Origin: Callaeas wilsoni | Taxonomy: Eukaryota > Chordata > Aves > Passeriformes > Callaeidae | Direction of reading: 5' to 3' | NCBI GenBank assembly: GCA_013398955.1 | Contig: VWPU01012610.1 | Location: forward strand, 80,395-144,394 | Length of the DNA stretch: 64,000 bases | In this document: piece after piece, positions 41,501-53,013 of the stretch | Numbering within the stretch: the stretch's first letter is position 1 | Layout: each line of letters starts with the position of its first letter | Made by a program: the position numbers and the translations under genes | Notes under the pieces: model-generated | What the model was told of the DNA's origin: nothing | What the model saw: the letters and a program-made list of their open reading frames with translations, nothing else | Databases searched by the model: none

Positions 41501-44500
41501 ACCTGCACAGTCTCATGTGAAAGTATAAAATCAATCACTTCCAAAAATGTGATAAAGATGGTTTCCTTTAGCAGATCATGCATTTCAGTGAGAACATCAG
41601 CAATCTCATTCACATCTGTGAACATACCAGTCCCTTGTTCCTATCTCTGAAATGTCATTTGCTGTTTTGATCTAGCTGACAACACATTACCTGATTTTTT
41701 TTTTTTAGATTTTCAGCGGAAACTTTGAATGTTGTGTACTGTAGCTAACATTTCTGAAACAAAGCTGGCAAATCATCATCTCAAGAAAGAGCCGAATGAG
41801 ACTTTGGCATAGGTAAAGAATTCAGGATTGGGTTTTACAAAGGAAGTTAATATCAGTTCTCATTAGATCATCCAGTGTTGCTCTGGCTCCCATTTAAAAC
41901 AGTATCAAGAAAAATATGGCAGATCTAAAACCTCTGCATTCCCTCCCTCTCCACAAAAAAAAGAAATTACTGTAGCCATCAAAAAAAATTATTTAATCTG
42001 TATGATGTTAGGAATCCTACCCCACAGATAGTCCATCACCAAAGCAGTCCATGTGGACCTGTAGCAGTTGCCAGTTAGAAAAATCCCCATACCTTCCAGT
42101 GCCTTTCCTTACTCTATTAGCTCAATTAGCTGAGTAACCCAATGCTTAAAAATAGCCAGAGTCTTCTCTATGTAGTACTCTCCACACAGGCCTGCAATAG
42201 TCCAAAGAACACATCTTTGTGATATTTGCCTCCTTTTCTAGGTTTTGGTAGGAGTTTTTGGTCTTTCTGGAGAAGTCCTATAGCAAGTATGAACTAAAAT
42301 TTTACAGAGGAAAGAGCGTACACCACCAAATGTAATTGAGATTGATTTAAAGAAGTAAAAAAAATTTATAAACTATCTTGATGCACTTATGAAAGCATTC
42401 TTTAGTATTAGAAGAGTAAAAATCCCTTTACTGCTGATAATGCATTATAAATATTAATTCACAACTCAAAATGATAGCAAAATGTGCATACCTCAGGATA
42501 GGGTGTTACTGGTTCTTAGAAACACCTTTCAGAAGAAGGCATAATTATGTCTCAACATGTTTCCCATCAGAAAGGCTTGCTTCAGAACTCAGAAACGTTC
42601 TACAGACTTATTTAGATCTTTTGAAAACACAGTGTCTTGGCATATATAATTGCTTTGTTGCAAAAGCAGTTTTATAACAACAGTCAGTTCCGTACTGACA
42701 GTTTGCTGTTCAGATGCAGTTCTGGTTCCCTTTAGCATACCGAGATCAAAGCTGATATGGTTGATATGAAAAACACATTTTTTCTGAAATCAAGGGAAGA
42801 TTTCTGTGAAACAGAGAAAAGTGCAATGAACGCCAGCGGAGGACAAGTAGCATTATTTTTATAATTCACTTTTATATTTTGTATCAAGATATGCTGCATT
42901 TTCTGATTTAAACTGCAGGTCTGTTTATGCAATGTGAATTTCTGTAAGTGCTTTTTACATGGTGAAATTAAAACTTCATATAGTGTCTCTATTATATTGT
43001 AGGTACTAATTCCATTAGCTTTTGGTTCAAAAAGCCTCCTGTGCAGTTTTGTTTCTGGTGTAAATTACATACTCAAGAGGTCTCTCCTTAGTACCTGCAA
43101 AAGCAGAGAGATCACTTGAACCTATCTATGATGGCTGGTTGGGGGGTTTTCCGCCCATGCCACTGCAGGACCCAGAAGTGAGCTGCTCTGCCAGGTAAAG
43201 ACTGGGAGAATAGGAACCCACGTTCAAAGGGGCAGCATCTCCTGGGAACAATATTTACCAGTTAGTGTGGTGGGATGTGCAAACTCCAGAGCTATTCCAC
43301 ATGCTGTAGCCAGTTAATTAGAATGAGCTCACACATGGAAGAACACAGGAGAACAGAGATATAGGCAAATAGAGCAGATAAGCAAGGACAAAATTGAGCT
43401 ACTTAATGCTAATGAGGTCTTTGGCCTAATTCTTAGTCACAGGCTCAAGTTTCTTTGTCAGTGAGGCTCCTCACACCACAATATCTCCTCGGCTTTTGTT
43501 ACTGGTGCAGTTTTATTTAACTCTGGTCGCAGCATTGTTCCTCCAGGGGCTGTGACGCGTGGCAGAGCTTCACACTTTGTGAAAACCTCTGTGTGGAAAT
43601 GCAATGCCAACATCTCTACCCATCCTCCTGCTCCTCAGCCAGGAGGAAGCATGGCTGGGCACACTTGACAGACATGCTCCTGGGCACGAGCTTGTTTTGG
43701 ATGCTTCTGTCCTGTGTAGGTTTGTCCTATTTGCTACCTGCTCACGTCTACCTACACTCAGCAAAGCGTAGCTGAAGATGACACCAATGCAATGGGTCTC
43801 GTGAAAGCTCTTTTTGCAGTAATCTGTCTGGTACAGTCTCCACAAATGCCTTATCTATCAACAGGAGACCTTGCTTGCTCCAGAAGTACGTAATTCTCTG
43901 AAAATGACAGAAAAAAATATTTTCTGACAGACCGTACAAAGAGCAAGCTCTCTTCTCCATTCTTTTTGGTCCTTTTCCTTGCCATCTGCTGGAGGCCATT
44001 ATGTACCTGACATTCCCCTGTAGAGATGTAAGGTCAGGATGCACGTTTCAAATGCAGTGCTGTGTTTTAGCTGCTAGTTCTCAACTGCTCGTCAACTGGT
44101 GCTCCTGTCTCCCTCTAGCCATTCACACAGTGTTGTTATGCCCCCTATTAGAAACGTAATTTTATGGTTATATAAAAAATACTCAAGATTTTCAATGAAG
44201 TCTAACACCTATTAAAAAAAGCATCTCATTGCACATTTATTTCTGTCAACAGCAGTATCAAAAACCTGTCCTCCTGTTAAAGCAAAAAATCATTGAAAAA
44301 AGATTTTTCAGCCTTTTCTGCTCAGTGCTGCAGTAAAGGACAAAAATATAGGATGATACTAAAGACTAAACACCACCACATACCCTTAATTAGAAATCCA
44401 TTATAAGTTGCTAGAGAATTTAAAATGAAGCTATGTAAACACTTTGTCTACTATTCAGAAAAAGTCAGAAATATTGAAAATAGTATCTACAGTTTAAAAA

Positions 44501-46284
44501 ATTGCTCTCTATCAGTGAGAGATGTAGCACATCCTGCAACAGAAATTTCACTGGTTGTACATAAAAATGGAAGTTATTATTCATGGCCTTTTATTGTTGA
44601 GAAAATATCATTATTTTGTATTTTTGAACAGTTGATCTTGAAAACTAAGAAGTAGCAACACAAAAGTTCACTTCAGCAACACACTATAAATTAGTTTTAA
44701 AATATCCACCTCTCACTGAAGTACAGACTTTCTAGGTATGTTTTTTTAGTTCTCACAGTACATCTATAAATTGTATGAATACATCAGCACACAAGTTTCT
44801 TCTATCCAAACGACATCTCAAACTTGATAGCGTACACTTTTATGAAATAAATTGCTGTTATTAAATCTGCTACTATAAATAAAAGTAGTTTCCAGTCCTT
44901 TTGTCCTAAATGATAAAAATAGCATGGCAACAATAAAAACAAAAAATAAAGCCTCTTTTCTCTAGAAAAACCTTTTAGCAATACATGCCCATCATATGGG
45001 CAAGAGTTATACCTTCAGACACGCATCAGACAATACATGGAGCATTTAAACATTTAAGGCCACATCTTCCTATAAAGCAACTAGATCTAGAGGAAAGGAA
45101 AAAGCATAGTCAGCACAAGCATACCTATAAATAAAATAAATAGATTTGGTAAATTTATTCCTTACACTCACAATTGTAAAACAGCATCCTCCTAAACATG
45201 CTACTGGACAACCTAAAGTAACTCTTTCCAGACTTTTAGTAAAACTAAACAATTATCAATTCCAACCTGATTTTTAGCTTGAATTTTGTACCATTTATGT
45301 AAGGCCTTTGCCTGTTATTTGATCCATTATGAAATTTGTGCCTTATGGAAATTCAAGACTATGATCAAGCTGTATCTGTTAGAGGTTTGCAGTCCTTTCA
45401 CTCTAAAATATATCTTCCAGTCTTTCATCTTTACAACTCTTTACCCACTTCACTCTTTCCTTCTTCAGTTACTGACACTGAACATGGGTATCTGATTAAA
45501 TGTACCAGTACCAAGTAAAAGAGAAATAATACCTTTTACACGCATACACAATTTAAAAAGCATTTCCTGACCTACAAAACTTCTGTGCTAGTTGTAATAT
45601 ATATTTAGGTTTCCTATCCATGAAACCCATTAAAATCCTTTTTATAGAAGCCTTTCTACAAGAGCTTCTTGTCCTCTTTTTCTGTGACCAGTACTCTGAA
45701 GTCGATTGTTTTATATTAATGTATAAAACTTTGCTTTGCTATAAAACTTCATAATATATGAAAACCTACGGCACCACAAAATACACTGGAAGAAACTCAA
45801 GATCCTGATTTTGAAACTATGAAGAAAGTTAAGTCATCAATAATTTGCCTTTTTATTTATACAAAATTTGCCTCATACATACACACACAATGAGAAATAC
45901 GCATTAGCATTTATATAAGCATTACAAATGATTTGCTCTTTATGGATGGAAAAGTAGTCTAATAAATATTAGAAACTATAAGATTTCTGGTGTACTCTTC
46001 TCTAGTGTTAGGGCTTTTAACTTTAGTTACATACTACAATCAAATCTCAGTCTGGTTTCAGAAAAGTTTAGGGTAGAATTTACCAATTATCTCCAGTATT
46101 AAATGAGCTGGGAATATCTTTCTCACAGTCTACATAGGTCACCTCCTCTCCAGCACTGCACCCCCTTCTGAAAATATTTTTAATTGAAAAGCTATCAACG
46201 GAGATACAAAAACTAAGCTAAAAACTCCAACTTGACTCTGAATAAAGCTCCAGTGCTTTTACTACAACTTCTGAGCACTGAACA
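38576..46284. other. Convergent intergenic region between GABRB1 and COMMD8
   Basis: No gene recognised on either strand. The sequence is AT-rich with many short open frames that lack family motifs. It may include long 3' UTRs of either gene: + strand AATAAA at 40178 and 41143, and several reverse-strand AATAAA between 45.8 and 46.8 kb. Confidence 0.7.
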
Positions 46285-46460
46285 AGGTGCCTAGCGAGGT
46301 AGTGGTGCCTCAGTCATTGGGAAATATTCAAGATATCACATCTGGAGACAGCCCTGCGCAGCCAGCTCTAGGTTACCCTGTCTGAGCAGTGAAGCTGGAC
46401 AAGATAACCTCCAGAGCTCACGTCCAACCTCAGCTATTCCGTGGTTCTACACTGGTTTTG
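46285..46460 (+). mobile_element. Old CR1 LINE 3' fragment
   Basis: The segment GAAGCTGGACAAGATAACCTCC, AGAGCTCACGTCCAACCTCAG and ATTCCGTGGTTCT matches the terminal part of CR1 (the region that normally reads as dispatch-type gatctccagaggtc...ccttccaacc...attctgtgattc) with heavy divergence. It lies just downstream of the COMMD8 stop, antisense to that gene. Confidence 0.7.
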
Positions 46461-46549
46461 TTTCTAAAGGTGATTTTCCCCAGCATCAAAAAAGATTGAG
46501 TTTAGTGATTCATAAATCAAAAAATAACCTACTACAATTATTCATAAAG

Positions 46550-46989
46550 TCAGGTGTTTATTTACCATATTTACAAATATAAAGATATTAATACTACAAA
46601 TACTTTCTCACATTTTTTATTAGCATGGCATTTTAGATAAGGTAACATACAATGCAAGTAAAATGCCTTAGTTATACCAGGCACCTGTGTAGTCACTGCC
46701 AAAGTTTTACTGAAACAAATATGGCACATGTTATAAGTGATTCTCTTCCAAATGTCTATAAATCATTAGTACTAAAAGCAACTGTACATTAGACTTTCAT
46801 ATTTTTGGTCAAACAGATATAAGATTTTATTATTTTTATTGAAGGATTAGTAGTTCATTTGGTCACAAGCCATAAGAGTCTTCTCACTTTTACAGAACCA
46901 AAAACTTTTTGATTTGCAGTAAACACATTTTTTTCCCAAATCGTTTGGGAAGCCATCACCAGCATATACTGTTGACGATCTGAATTCCA
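46550..46989 (-). other. COMMD8 3' UTR with poly(A) signals
   Basis: Downstream of the stop, AATAAA on the - strand occurs at 46835-46840, 46826-46831, 46616-46621 and 46557-46562. The first pair, about 150 bases past the stop, is the likeliest, but usage is unknown. Confidence 0.6.
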
Positions 46990-47010
46990 TCATTTCAGTT
47001 GTAAGACGAC
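46990..47010 (-). CDS. COMMD8: COMMD8 exon 5 (last six codons and stop)
   Basis: A tiny coding end: V-V-L-Q-L-K then TGA, identical to the human C-terminus as I remember it. The acceptor is TTTTTGAAG just above 47010. Too short to be found as an open frame on its own. Confidence 0.95.
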   Translation of the reverse strand, partial: VVLQLK

Positions 47011-50000
47011 CTTCAAAAAGGAGAAAAGGAATGAGATTAAAGTTGGTTAAGACCAAAACTTAAGCAGCTTATGAAAAGAAGCCTTTTGCTTTCTGTTTCA
47101 GGGTAATATGCAACTGAATAAGCATTTATTTCCTCTGGACAGCACACCATTCCTCCCTCAGCTCTTTTACAACTTCACACAGCCATCACTTTCAATAACT
47201 TTCTTTATCCTTTATTGCACTCAAATCATTCTTCAGCTGCCTTTAATCAAGAAGTACAATAGCAAGTCTAGGGCCAGTGAGATTCCCTCTGCACAAAACA
47301 GAGCCAAGGGACCAATTCTGAAGCGAATTCCTCCTTGTGTGGCCACAGAACTAAGTAAGGAGATGACCACATCCCACAGGTTCCATAAAGACCTTCAAGC
47401 AGAACAAAGGGTGTGTGAACACTGAAGTCTGTCCCAGAAGAATCCTTGCTCACATACTATTTTTATTTAGTTTTGGAGGGAAGAAAATCCATAAGAAAGC
47501 AAGATGTGAAAGCTCTTAAGGGTTTTAATTTCATGCGAACACCATTTTCTTCAAATTCTCATTTTCCTTAGTCTTTTCTATTAAGAAACCTGAGACCCTT
47601 CAGTGTCTCAGAAACCTTATAGCTTCACTTGAAATTCTGTTCTTGGGTTACCATATTGTAATCTTTGTAACTTTGTTCCTGATTTACTATCCATGGAAAT
47701 TAAAGGACTTAATATGAACCAAATAACTCTCCCACACACTGGCATTTTGTGAAGCTAAGGGAACATGGGACTTCTCGCCAGTCTTTCAGCACAGGAAAGG
47801 GGTGATCGTACTAAATTAAAGAAAGTAGATTTAGTCTAGATATTAGGAAGAAATTTTTTACAATGAGTGTGGTGAAACACTGGACACAGATGCCCCCACC
47901 CCTGAAAACATTCAAGGTCAGGTTGGAAAGGGCTCTGAGAAACCCCTTCAAGTCAACAATGTCCCTGCTCCTTACAGGGAGCTTGGACTAGACAACCTTT
48001 ACAGATCCTTTTCAACCCAAACTATTCCATGATTCTACAAATTTTGATTAAAATAAATCAGTACATGAAAAGTCAGGAACAAAAGATTAAACCAGTAAAG
48101 TTACCTTATTAGCGGCTTCCAGTGCATTTATTAGGTTCTGCAACTCTTCCTTATTCATCTCTATAGAAATTGGTTTAATTTCACCATTTTCTCGCACATC
48201 CAAATCAAGATTGAGGAGTGGCATTTGCAGCATGGAGATCTTATCACTGGAGAGAGCAAGCTATGCAGATTGACAAAACAACAATAAAGTGTAAGGTGGA
48301 GCCATTAAATATTTAGTCTTTCATAATATCACATCTGTACTTTATATTGAACTTTTAATACTAGAACAAACATCAGCATGACAAAACTAACTTTCCACAA
48401 GTCATCTCTGCTGTTTGCAGGGCTTTGTCCTCCATTATCAGGATTTTTGTTTGTTTGTTAATACCAACAACATATTGAATAAAAACGCCCTCTTCACAGC
48501 AATACACTTGTCAAAACCAATTCGTTAAAATTACTGGGCTGCCACATTTTGGTAGTCTAGGTGAAAATAAAGGATACATTTGATCATGGCTCTTTAATGG
48601 CTTATATAAATTCTGGAATCACCATATTCAAATAGGTGCTCTCATCAACAAGAAGGGTCTTACAGAATGGGGTGATTGGGAAAAAGAGGAAACTTTTAAG
48701 CATTTTTCAACACCCTGCAGCTGATCAAACTCATTTTCAGATATCCTATTTGACAAACACAGATGAAGGTTACATGCCAATTGTGCTTTCTTTTTTATTG
48801 ACTACGATACTCACTCTAGCAGAGATAAGGCTTTTAAAATATAGTAAAATCAAAGATCAGCTGACAATTCTATAGGTTAATATTGTACAGATCTATCTTA
48901 TTTAATTAGGGAACAGAATGTGGTAGGGTTCAATCACGGCAAACGAAAAAAAAATCATAGCCAGCTCAAGGGGGGAAAAAGTTGTTTTAAGAAAAATAAC
49001 AGTTTAGACATGTACCAGAAATTTGTACCACAAAATAGAAGCTCAAAAAATTCTCATGAAAAAGAAGCCACAAACAAAAAAAGAGTTCATGTAAGTCTGC
49101 AGTTAGCAAGACATCAAGCCCAAAAACAGTTCATCTAAAGCACATTATGATGCCATATCTGCTCTTTCAAAAACTTGTCTGTTTTGGGCATTGCTCTTCG
49201 ATTTCCAAAGCTGTTTGCTGCAGAAATTAACAGCATTCTTGTTAACATGGAAAACTATTTAACAGCTCTACAAATCTGTTTAACAGCTCTCACAGTCTAA
49301 CTAAAAATATGAACAGTATAGGTAACGTTTTTAAGCCTTTGATAGAGCTTAATTTTAACAAGATGTCTTCCTAACCTCAAACCACCATCCTACTTTAGGC
49401 AACACCATTATCATTGGCTTATTACCAAAATAGGAAGTCTAATGATAAATTATTTCAAACTATTTATTAAATGTTTACTGCAAAAATATAAACATTTGAA
49501 AAAAGTCAAAAAAACTTATCCTGAATCAGTTAACTAATCTTAAAATTAAGTATTTACTTCTTCTTCCTTTGAGAAAAAATTCTGTTTATTCAGGGCTCAA
49601 AATCATAACAGCATACAAAACTTTCAGATGTTCCTGAATAGCACTAAATCTTCCTGAGAAGCTTTAAAAGAGGGGAAAACAAAATCAAACATATATTAAA
49701 AATTTACTTTTGTAGTTTATACAAATTTCTGGCAAGTCTTTGATGTGTTATCATTAATGTGCTTTTCCAATACCTATAAAAATTGAACCATTCTAGAGAG
49801 AGCAGGCCTAATGTGACTGTATCAATAGTTACTTCTCTGTTGTAGGACACTTCTTTCAAATAACATTAAGGCAACACTCTCACCTTCAACTGCCAGTCAA
49901 AATCCTGCAGCTGGGCAGAAGAGATCGCATTTACTCTTTCTACTAGGGCATTCCTGATTTCTTCCTTTCTACCTTTCAGACATTTTGTGATTGCTTCTTG

Positions 50001-51807
50001 ATAGTCTGAATTTAACTCAATTATCTGCTGAGCAGCCTACAAAAATAACAATAAAAACCATGATTACTTGAACTATGAGCCACAGAAGTAACCTGTACCA
50101 CCTGCAACAGCTGTGCTCTGTACATATCTGAGCTCGTAGCTGTTATACTGCCCTTTGTGGCTGATCTCTGTCTTTGATCCTCAAGAGTCAGTGTTTACCA
50201 CAGCAACATACAGAGAAAAAAACTGTCATTTAAATTAAAAGACACCAAAGAATAGAGGCTTTATCAGTATTCTTACATGCCACCCTAGAATCAAAAGAAC
50301 ATCACAGCCTCAAACAACTGCAAGGTCTGCAAGTTTCTCAGCATCAGGGCAGAGACTAAACACCTCAGCTCAGCTGAAACAGAAACAGTGATGTAGGGAG
50401 GTCTCCAAGGTTACACGGGTGTCTTTCTTTGACCCAGCTGCTAGCAGGTAGTCAAAATACAAGCAATATGCAAGAGATGAGAATTAGTATTTCTAATAAT
50501 ACAACAAGATTTTGCAAAGTTCATACCCATAGGAATGTCCTGGATTACAGTCCCTGTACCACATGGTCCTCCATTCACAGTCAGACTTTTTACAAAATTT
50601 TTTTAAATACAGTCAATATTTTACACCACTTCAATGCAGTAGCAATGAATAAAGAAAACCAAACAAGAAGGTGAATTGGTTTTATTGCTAATGAGCAGTA
50701 TTATACAAACAGATTTAATCTGGTGGCACTCAAAATACCAATTTGAGTGATTAAACCAGTATTTTAACAAGTATCCTGTGATATTAGAAAAATATTCAAA
50801 AATCAGTGTCTTTTTCACTTTTTGTTGTAGAAGTTTTGACAGTATATCCCTAAATGCTGATTACCTTCTACCTAGATAGGCTTAATCCACTACCGTTCAA
50901 ATGCTATGCTATAAAAATATTTTAGGATTAAACAAACTACAAGACTAATCACTCCAGCCATGATCTCTCGAAGTCAAGGCTAACCAGTGATGAGCCCTTA
51001 CCTCTTCATCAGATATATTTTTGCCAACTGCAGTTTTGAAATACGTCATTGTTTCTTCTAAAACCTCCATCCACTCTGACAAGCTCCAAACATTGCCATA
51101 ATCCTGGTATCGAGGATACGCACGGCCACAGATGCCATCAACTATCTTATGAAGGAACTGAAACGATGTGATACGTAACTTGTAATTCTCTCACGGTTAA
51201 TCTACACCTGATACGAGACTGATCCAGCAATTCGGTTATCACCCCTCCCTCCACTGGGAACTGCCTCAGTTCTTGCAGACTGCAGGCCAGGCACCGTCCA
51301 AAAAAGCCACGAACAGGTACTCCCGGAATATGAAACGTCCTCCCTTCTCCCCTTAAAGGCAGCTCCCGAGGTCTGGCCACAGAAATCACAATGTGGTTCG
51401 GGTTCACCCTGGACTTACATACGGACTGAACAGCTGTGTGCACAACTGAAGTGCTGCTGAGATGCCGCGTCCAAGGGTGCCTCAGTCACCCGGCACCGGG
51501 ACTGCCAGGCTGCACAGCACAACCCGAACTGCTGATTTCCAAGCCCCTGGGCCTCTCTAGTCTTCCAAAGCACCGCCCTCTGGCACCGCGGCCTGGCGGG
51601 AGGGGCGGCCCCGCTCCGCAGCCCCGCGCCGCCGCCGGGCCCTGCCTCCCTCACAAGTGCCGGAGAGCGGCACCCTGGCCCGCTGGCGGCGAACACCGCC
51701 CGCCTGCCCTGCCCTGCCCTGCCCTGCCCTGCCCTGCCCCGCCCGGGCGACGGGGAGCCCACCTCGAGCGCCCGTCCCGGCGGCAGCTTCTCCAGCAGCC
51801 GCGGCAT
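46990..51807 (-). CDS. COMMD8: COMM domain-containing protein 8, complete
   Basis: COMMD proteins form the ten-member ring of the Commander complex, which acts with CCC/Retriever in endosomal recycling and in NF-kB and cullin regulation. Exons on the - strand are complement(join(46990..47010, 48105..48260, 49884..50036, 51002..51157, 51763..51807)), all phase 0 with GT-AG introns, giving 176 codons plus stop; human COMMD8 is 183. Recognisable text: [14 protein letters not shown] in exon 2, [13 protein letters not shown] in exon 3, the COMM domain in exons 4-5 ([23 protein letters not shown], ending V-V-L-Q-L-K). The start at 51807 is preferred because R-L-L-E-K-L-P aligns with the human N-terminus and because promoter motifs lie just upstream. 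Tail-to-tail with GABRB1, as in human. Confidence 0.95.
47011..48104 (-). other. COMMD8 intron 4
   Basis: Carries the antisense CR1 fragment; a 105-codon + strand frame at 47,108-47,425 shows no family features. Confidence 0.85.
47805..48038 (+). mobile_element. CR1 LINE 3' fragment in COMMD8 intron 4
   Basis: It shows the CR1 3' UTR hallmarks AGTCTAGATATTAGGAAG, GTGGTGAAACACTGG, TTCAAGGTCAGGTTGGAAAG, and GGACTAGACAACC before a decayed ATTCCATGATTC tail. Antisense to COMMD8. The short (234-bp) copy is 5'-truncated. Confidence 0.9.
48105..48260 (-). CDS. COMMD8: COMMD8 exon 4 (COMM domain)
   Basis: 52 codons, acceptor GCATAG, donor GTAACT. It encodes most of the COMM domain: [34 protein letters not shown], ending E-A-A-N-K. 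Confidence 0.95.
48261..49883 (-). other. COMMD8 intron 3
   Basis: AT-rich, nothing recognised. Confidence 0.85.
49884..50036 (-). CDS. COMMD8: COMMD8 exon 3
   Basis: 51 codons, acceptor TTTGTAG, donor GTGAGA. It encodes [20 protein letters not shown], then [13 protein letters not shown], the conserved lead-in to the COMM domain. Confidence 0.95.
50037..51001 (-). other. COMMD8 intron 2
   Basis: AT-rich, nothing recognised. Confidence 0.85.
51002..51157 (-). CDS. COMMD8: COMMD8 exon 2
   Basis: 52 codons, acceptor TTTCAG, donor GTAAGG. It covers the helical N-terminal (HN) domain: [12 protein letters not shown], then [12 protein letters not shown], ending N-I-S-D-E-E. Confidence 0.95.
51158..51762 (-). 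other. COMMD8 intron 1
   Basis: Its first 230 bases belong to the CpG island and contain the G-rich pentamer array at 51,706-51,735. Confidence 0.85.
51706..51735 (-). repeat. (GCCCT)6 array in COMMD8 intron 1
   Basis: Six perfect pentamers followed by two variants. On the COMMD8 sense strand this is GGGCA repeated, close behind the exon 1 donor. Confidence 0.95.
51763..51807 (-). CDS. COMMD8: COMMD8 exon 1 (coding part)
   Basis: It encodes [15 protein letters not shown], then donor GTGGGC. Two in-frame upstream ATGs exist (farthest at 51,879, adding 24 Arg/Gly-rich residues), but they overlap the NRF1 motif and are probably upstream of the transcription start. Confidence 0.85.
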
Positions 51808-51810
51808 CTC

Positions 51811-51835
51811 CCGGCCCGGCCCGGCCCGGCCCGGC
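51811..51835 (-). repeat. (CCGGC)5 array in COMMD8 5' UTR
   Basis: Five perfect pentamers ending only four bases upstream of the ATG; in the transcript, GCCGG repeated. Confidence 0.95.
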
Positions 51836-51838
51836 CGC

Positions 51839-51846
51839 CACGTGAC
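51839..51846. promoter_or_regulatory. CACGTGAC E-box
   Basis: Palindromic E-box core with the AC extension preferred by USF and MiT/TFE factors, 32 bases upstream of the COMMD8 start codon. Confidence 0.55.
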
Positions 51847-51860
51847 CGCCCTGCCGGCCC

Positions 51861-51872
51861 TGCGCATGCGCA
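51861..51872. promoter_or_regulatory. NRF1 binding motif
   Basis: TGCGCATGCGCA is a full match to the YGCGCAYGCGCR consensus, typical of housekeeping gene promoters. Confidence 0.75.
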
Positions 51873-52999
51873 CATGCAAACACCCGCCCTCCTCTGCCGC
51901 ACGCCACGGGTTCGAGTCCCAGCCCCGGCGCCGCGATCGCCCGGTGCGGTCGGCGGTCCGTGCGTGCTCTCTGCGACCTTCGGCCAGACGGCGAATGAAG
52001 CCAGAACCCCCCCAGTTTTACAGGCTTGCATATGCAATAACACTTCAGCTATTTTTAGATTCTGCCTGTCTTGCAGGTTTGCTTTTTGACTCTTTACAGG
52101 TTAAATTTGCAACTGGTGCCAGGAGAGGAAGCTCAAGGCTTTCAACAGGCACTGCATCTTCTGTGATATAAATCAAATTGAGGAAGTTAGGAGAAACACT
52201 AACTGCAGAAGTCCGTGCCGCTTGTGCAGTGTTTTCCGTGAAGAGCTCATTTTTTTAATGCTTTATCAAAATGTGAATTCATACCTAGCCAGGCAGTGGC
52301 GGAGGTTTATGGAACAGGTTTTTGCATTAGCGGTGACCTTTCCATGTGTTGAATTAATTGAATGCGAATGCAAAGAAGCAAAATTGCCCTGATTGCTTTT
52401 ACAAGGAAACCTGTAAGAATTCAAGTCACAGCAGGTCAGAAAACTGCACAGAGAATTACACCTTTAGGCAGACTATATTTCACTGAAATCACAAGGTTAA
52501 TTTACAGTCACACAGTTATGCAAATGTCAGTGTAACAGTGGGCAGTAAGAATCCCAAAGCAGCTACAAGTCTGTGCTGGTTGCTAGAAGGGCTTTGTAAA
52601 ATCCCAAGCTGGTTAAGTCAGGCTGCAGCACAACTTCTTCACGGACAGGCATGTGGCCTTGTAGGAATGACGTGGTGCATGGGAGTTTTGGAGAAGAAAC
52701 ACACGGGGAGGAACCAACTTCATGTTTTTTGCTGACTGAAAACTTTCAAATTCCCCTCATTTTCCTCAGGGTTTGCTACTGCTAGCAGATTAGACTTTTA
52801 GGAAAGATTTCTTGAAAATTTATTCGATTTTATTATGGAGAAATTACTCAAAGATGCTGTTTAAATGAGGAGCTGATGAAATTTCAGATTTAAAGAATAA
52901 TTTTCAGTAATAATTTCCTTTATTGCCCTAGAATTTTCTTTGTTAGATAACTGGAAATTTACCACTTTGACTGTACTACGTTGTGCACTACAAACTAGA

Positions 53000-53013
53000 G
53001 CACCAGGGGGAGC
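53000..53013 (+). promoter_or_regulatory. CTCF-like motif
   Basis: GCACCAGGGGGAGC matches the CTCF core CCACCAGGGGGCGC at 12 of 14 positions. Occupancy cannot be known from sequence. Confidence 0.4.

Larger units (their letters stand above)
51540..51970 (-). promoter_or_regulatory. COMMD8 CpG-island promoter
   Basis: CpG-dense sequence covers exon 1 and the upstream region. It contains a perfect NRF1 palindrome, TGCGCATGCGCA at 51861-51872, and an E-box CACGTGAC (USF/TFE family type) at 51839-51846. Both are 30-65 bases upstream of the chosen start codon, so the 5' UTR is probably very short. Confidence 0.8.

Noticed and set aside
46847..47056. 69-codon - strand frame over COMMD8 exon 5
   Set aside because: It reads the terminal exon in the wrong frame; the correct frame gives V-V-L-Q-L-K and a stop.
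47108..47425. 105-codon + strand frame in COMMD8 intron 4
   Set aside because: No motif, biased composition or promoter; chance open frame.
51890..51930. tRNA gene suggested by the B-box
   Set aside because: The T-stem pairs at only three positions and there is no A-box, acceptor stem or anticodon arm.
51436..52089. 217-codon open frame on the + strand opposite COMMD8 exon 1
   Set aside because: GC-rich CpG-island sequence lacks stops by chance; it has no domain, is Pro/Arg/Ala-rich, and overlaps the real exon on the other strand.
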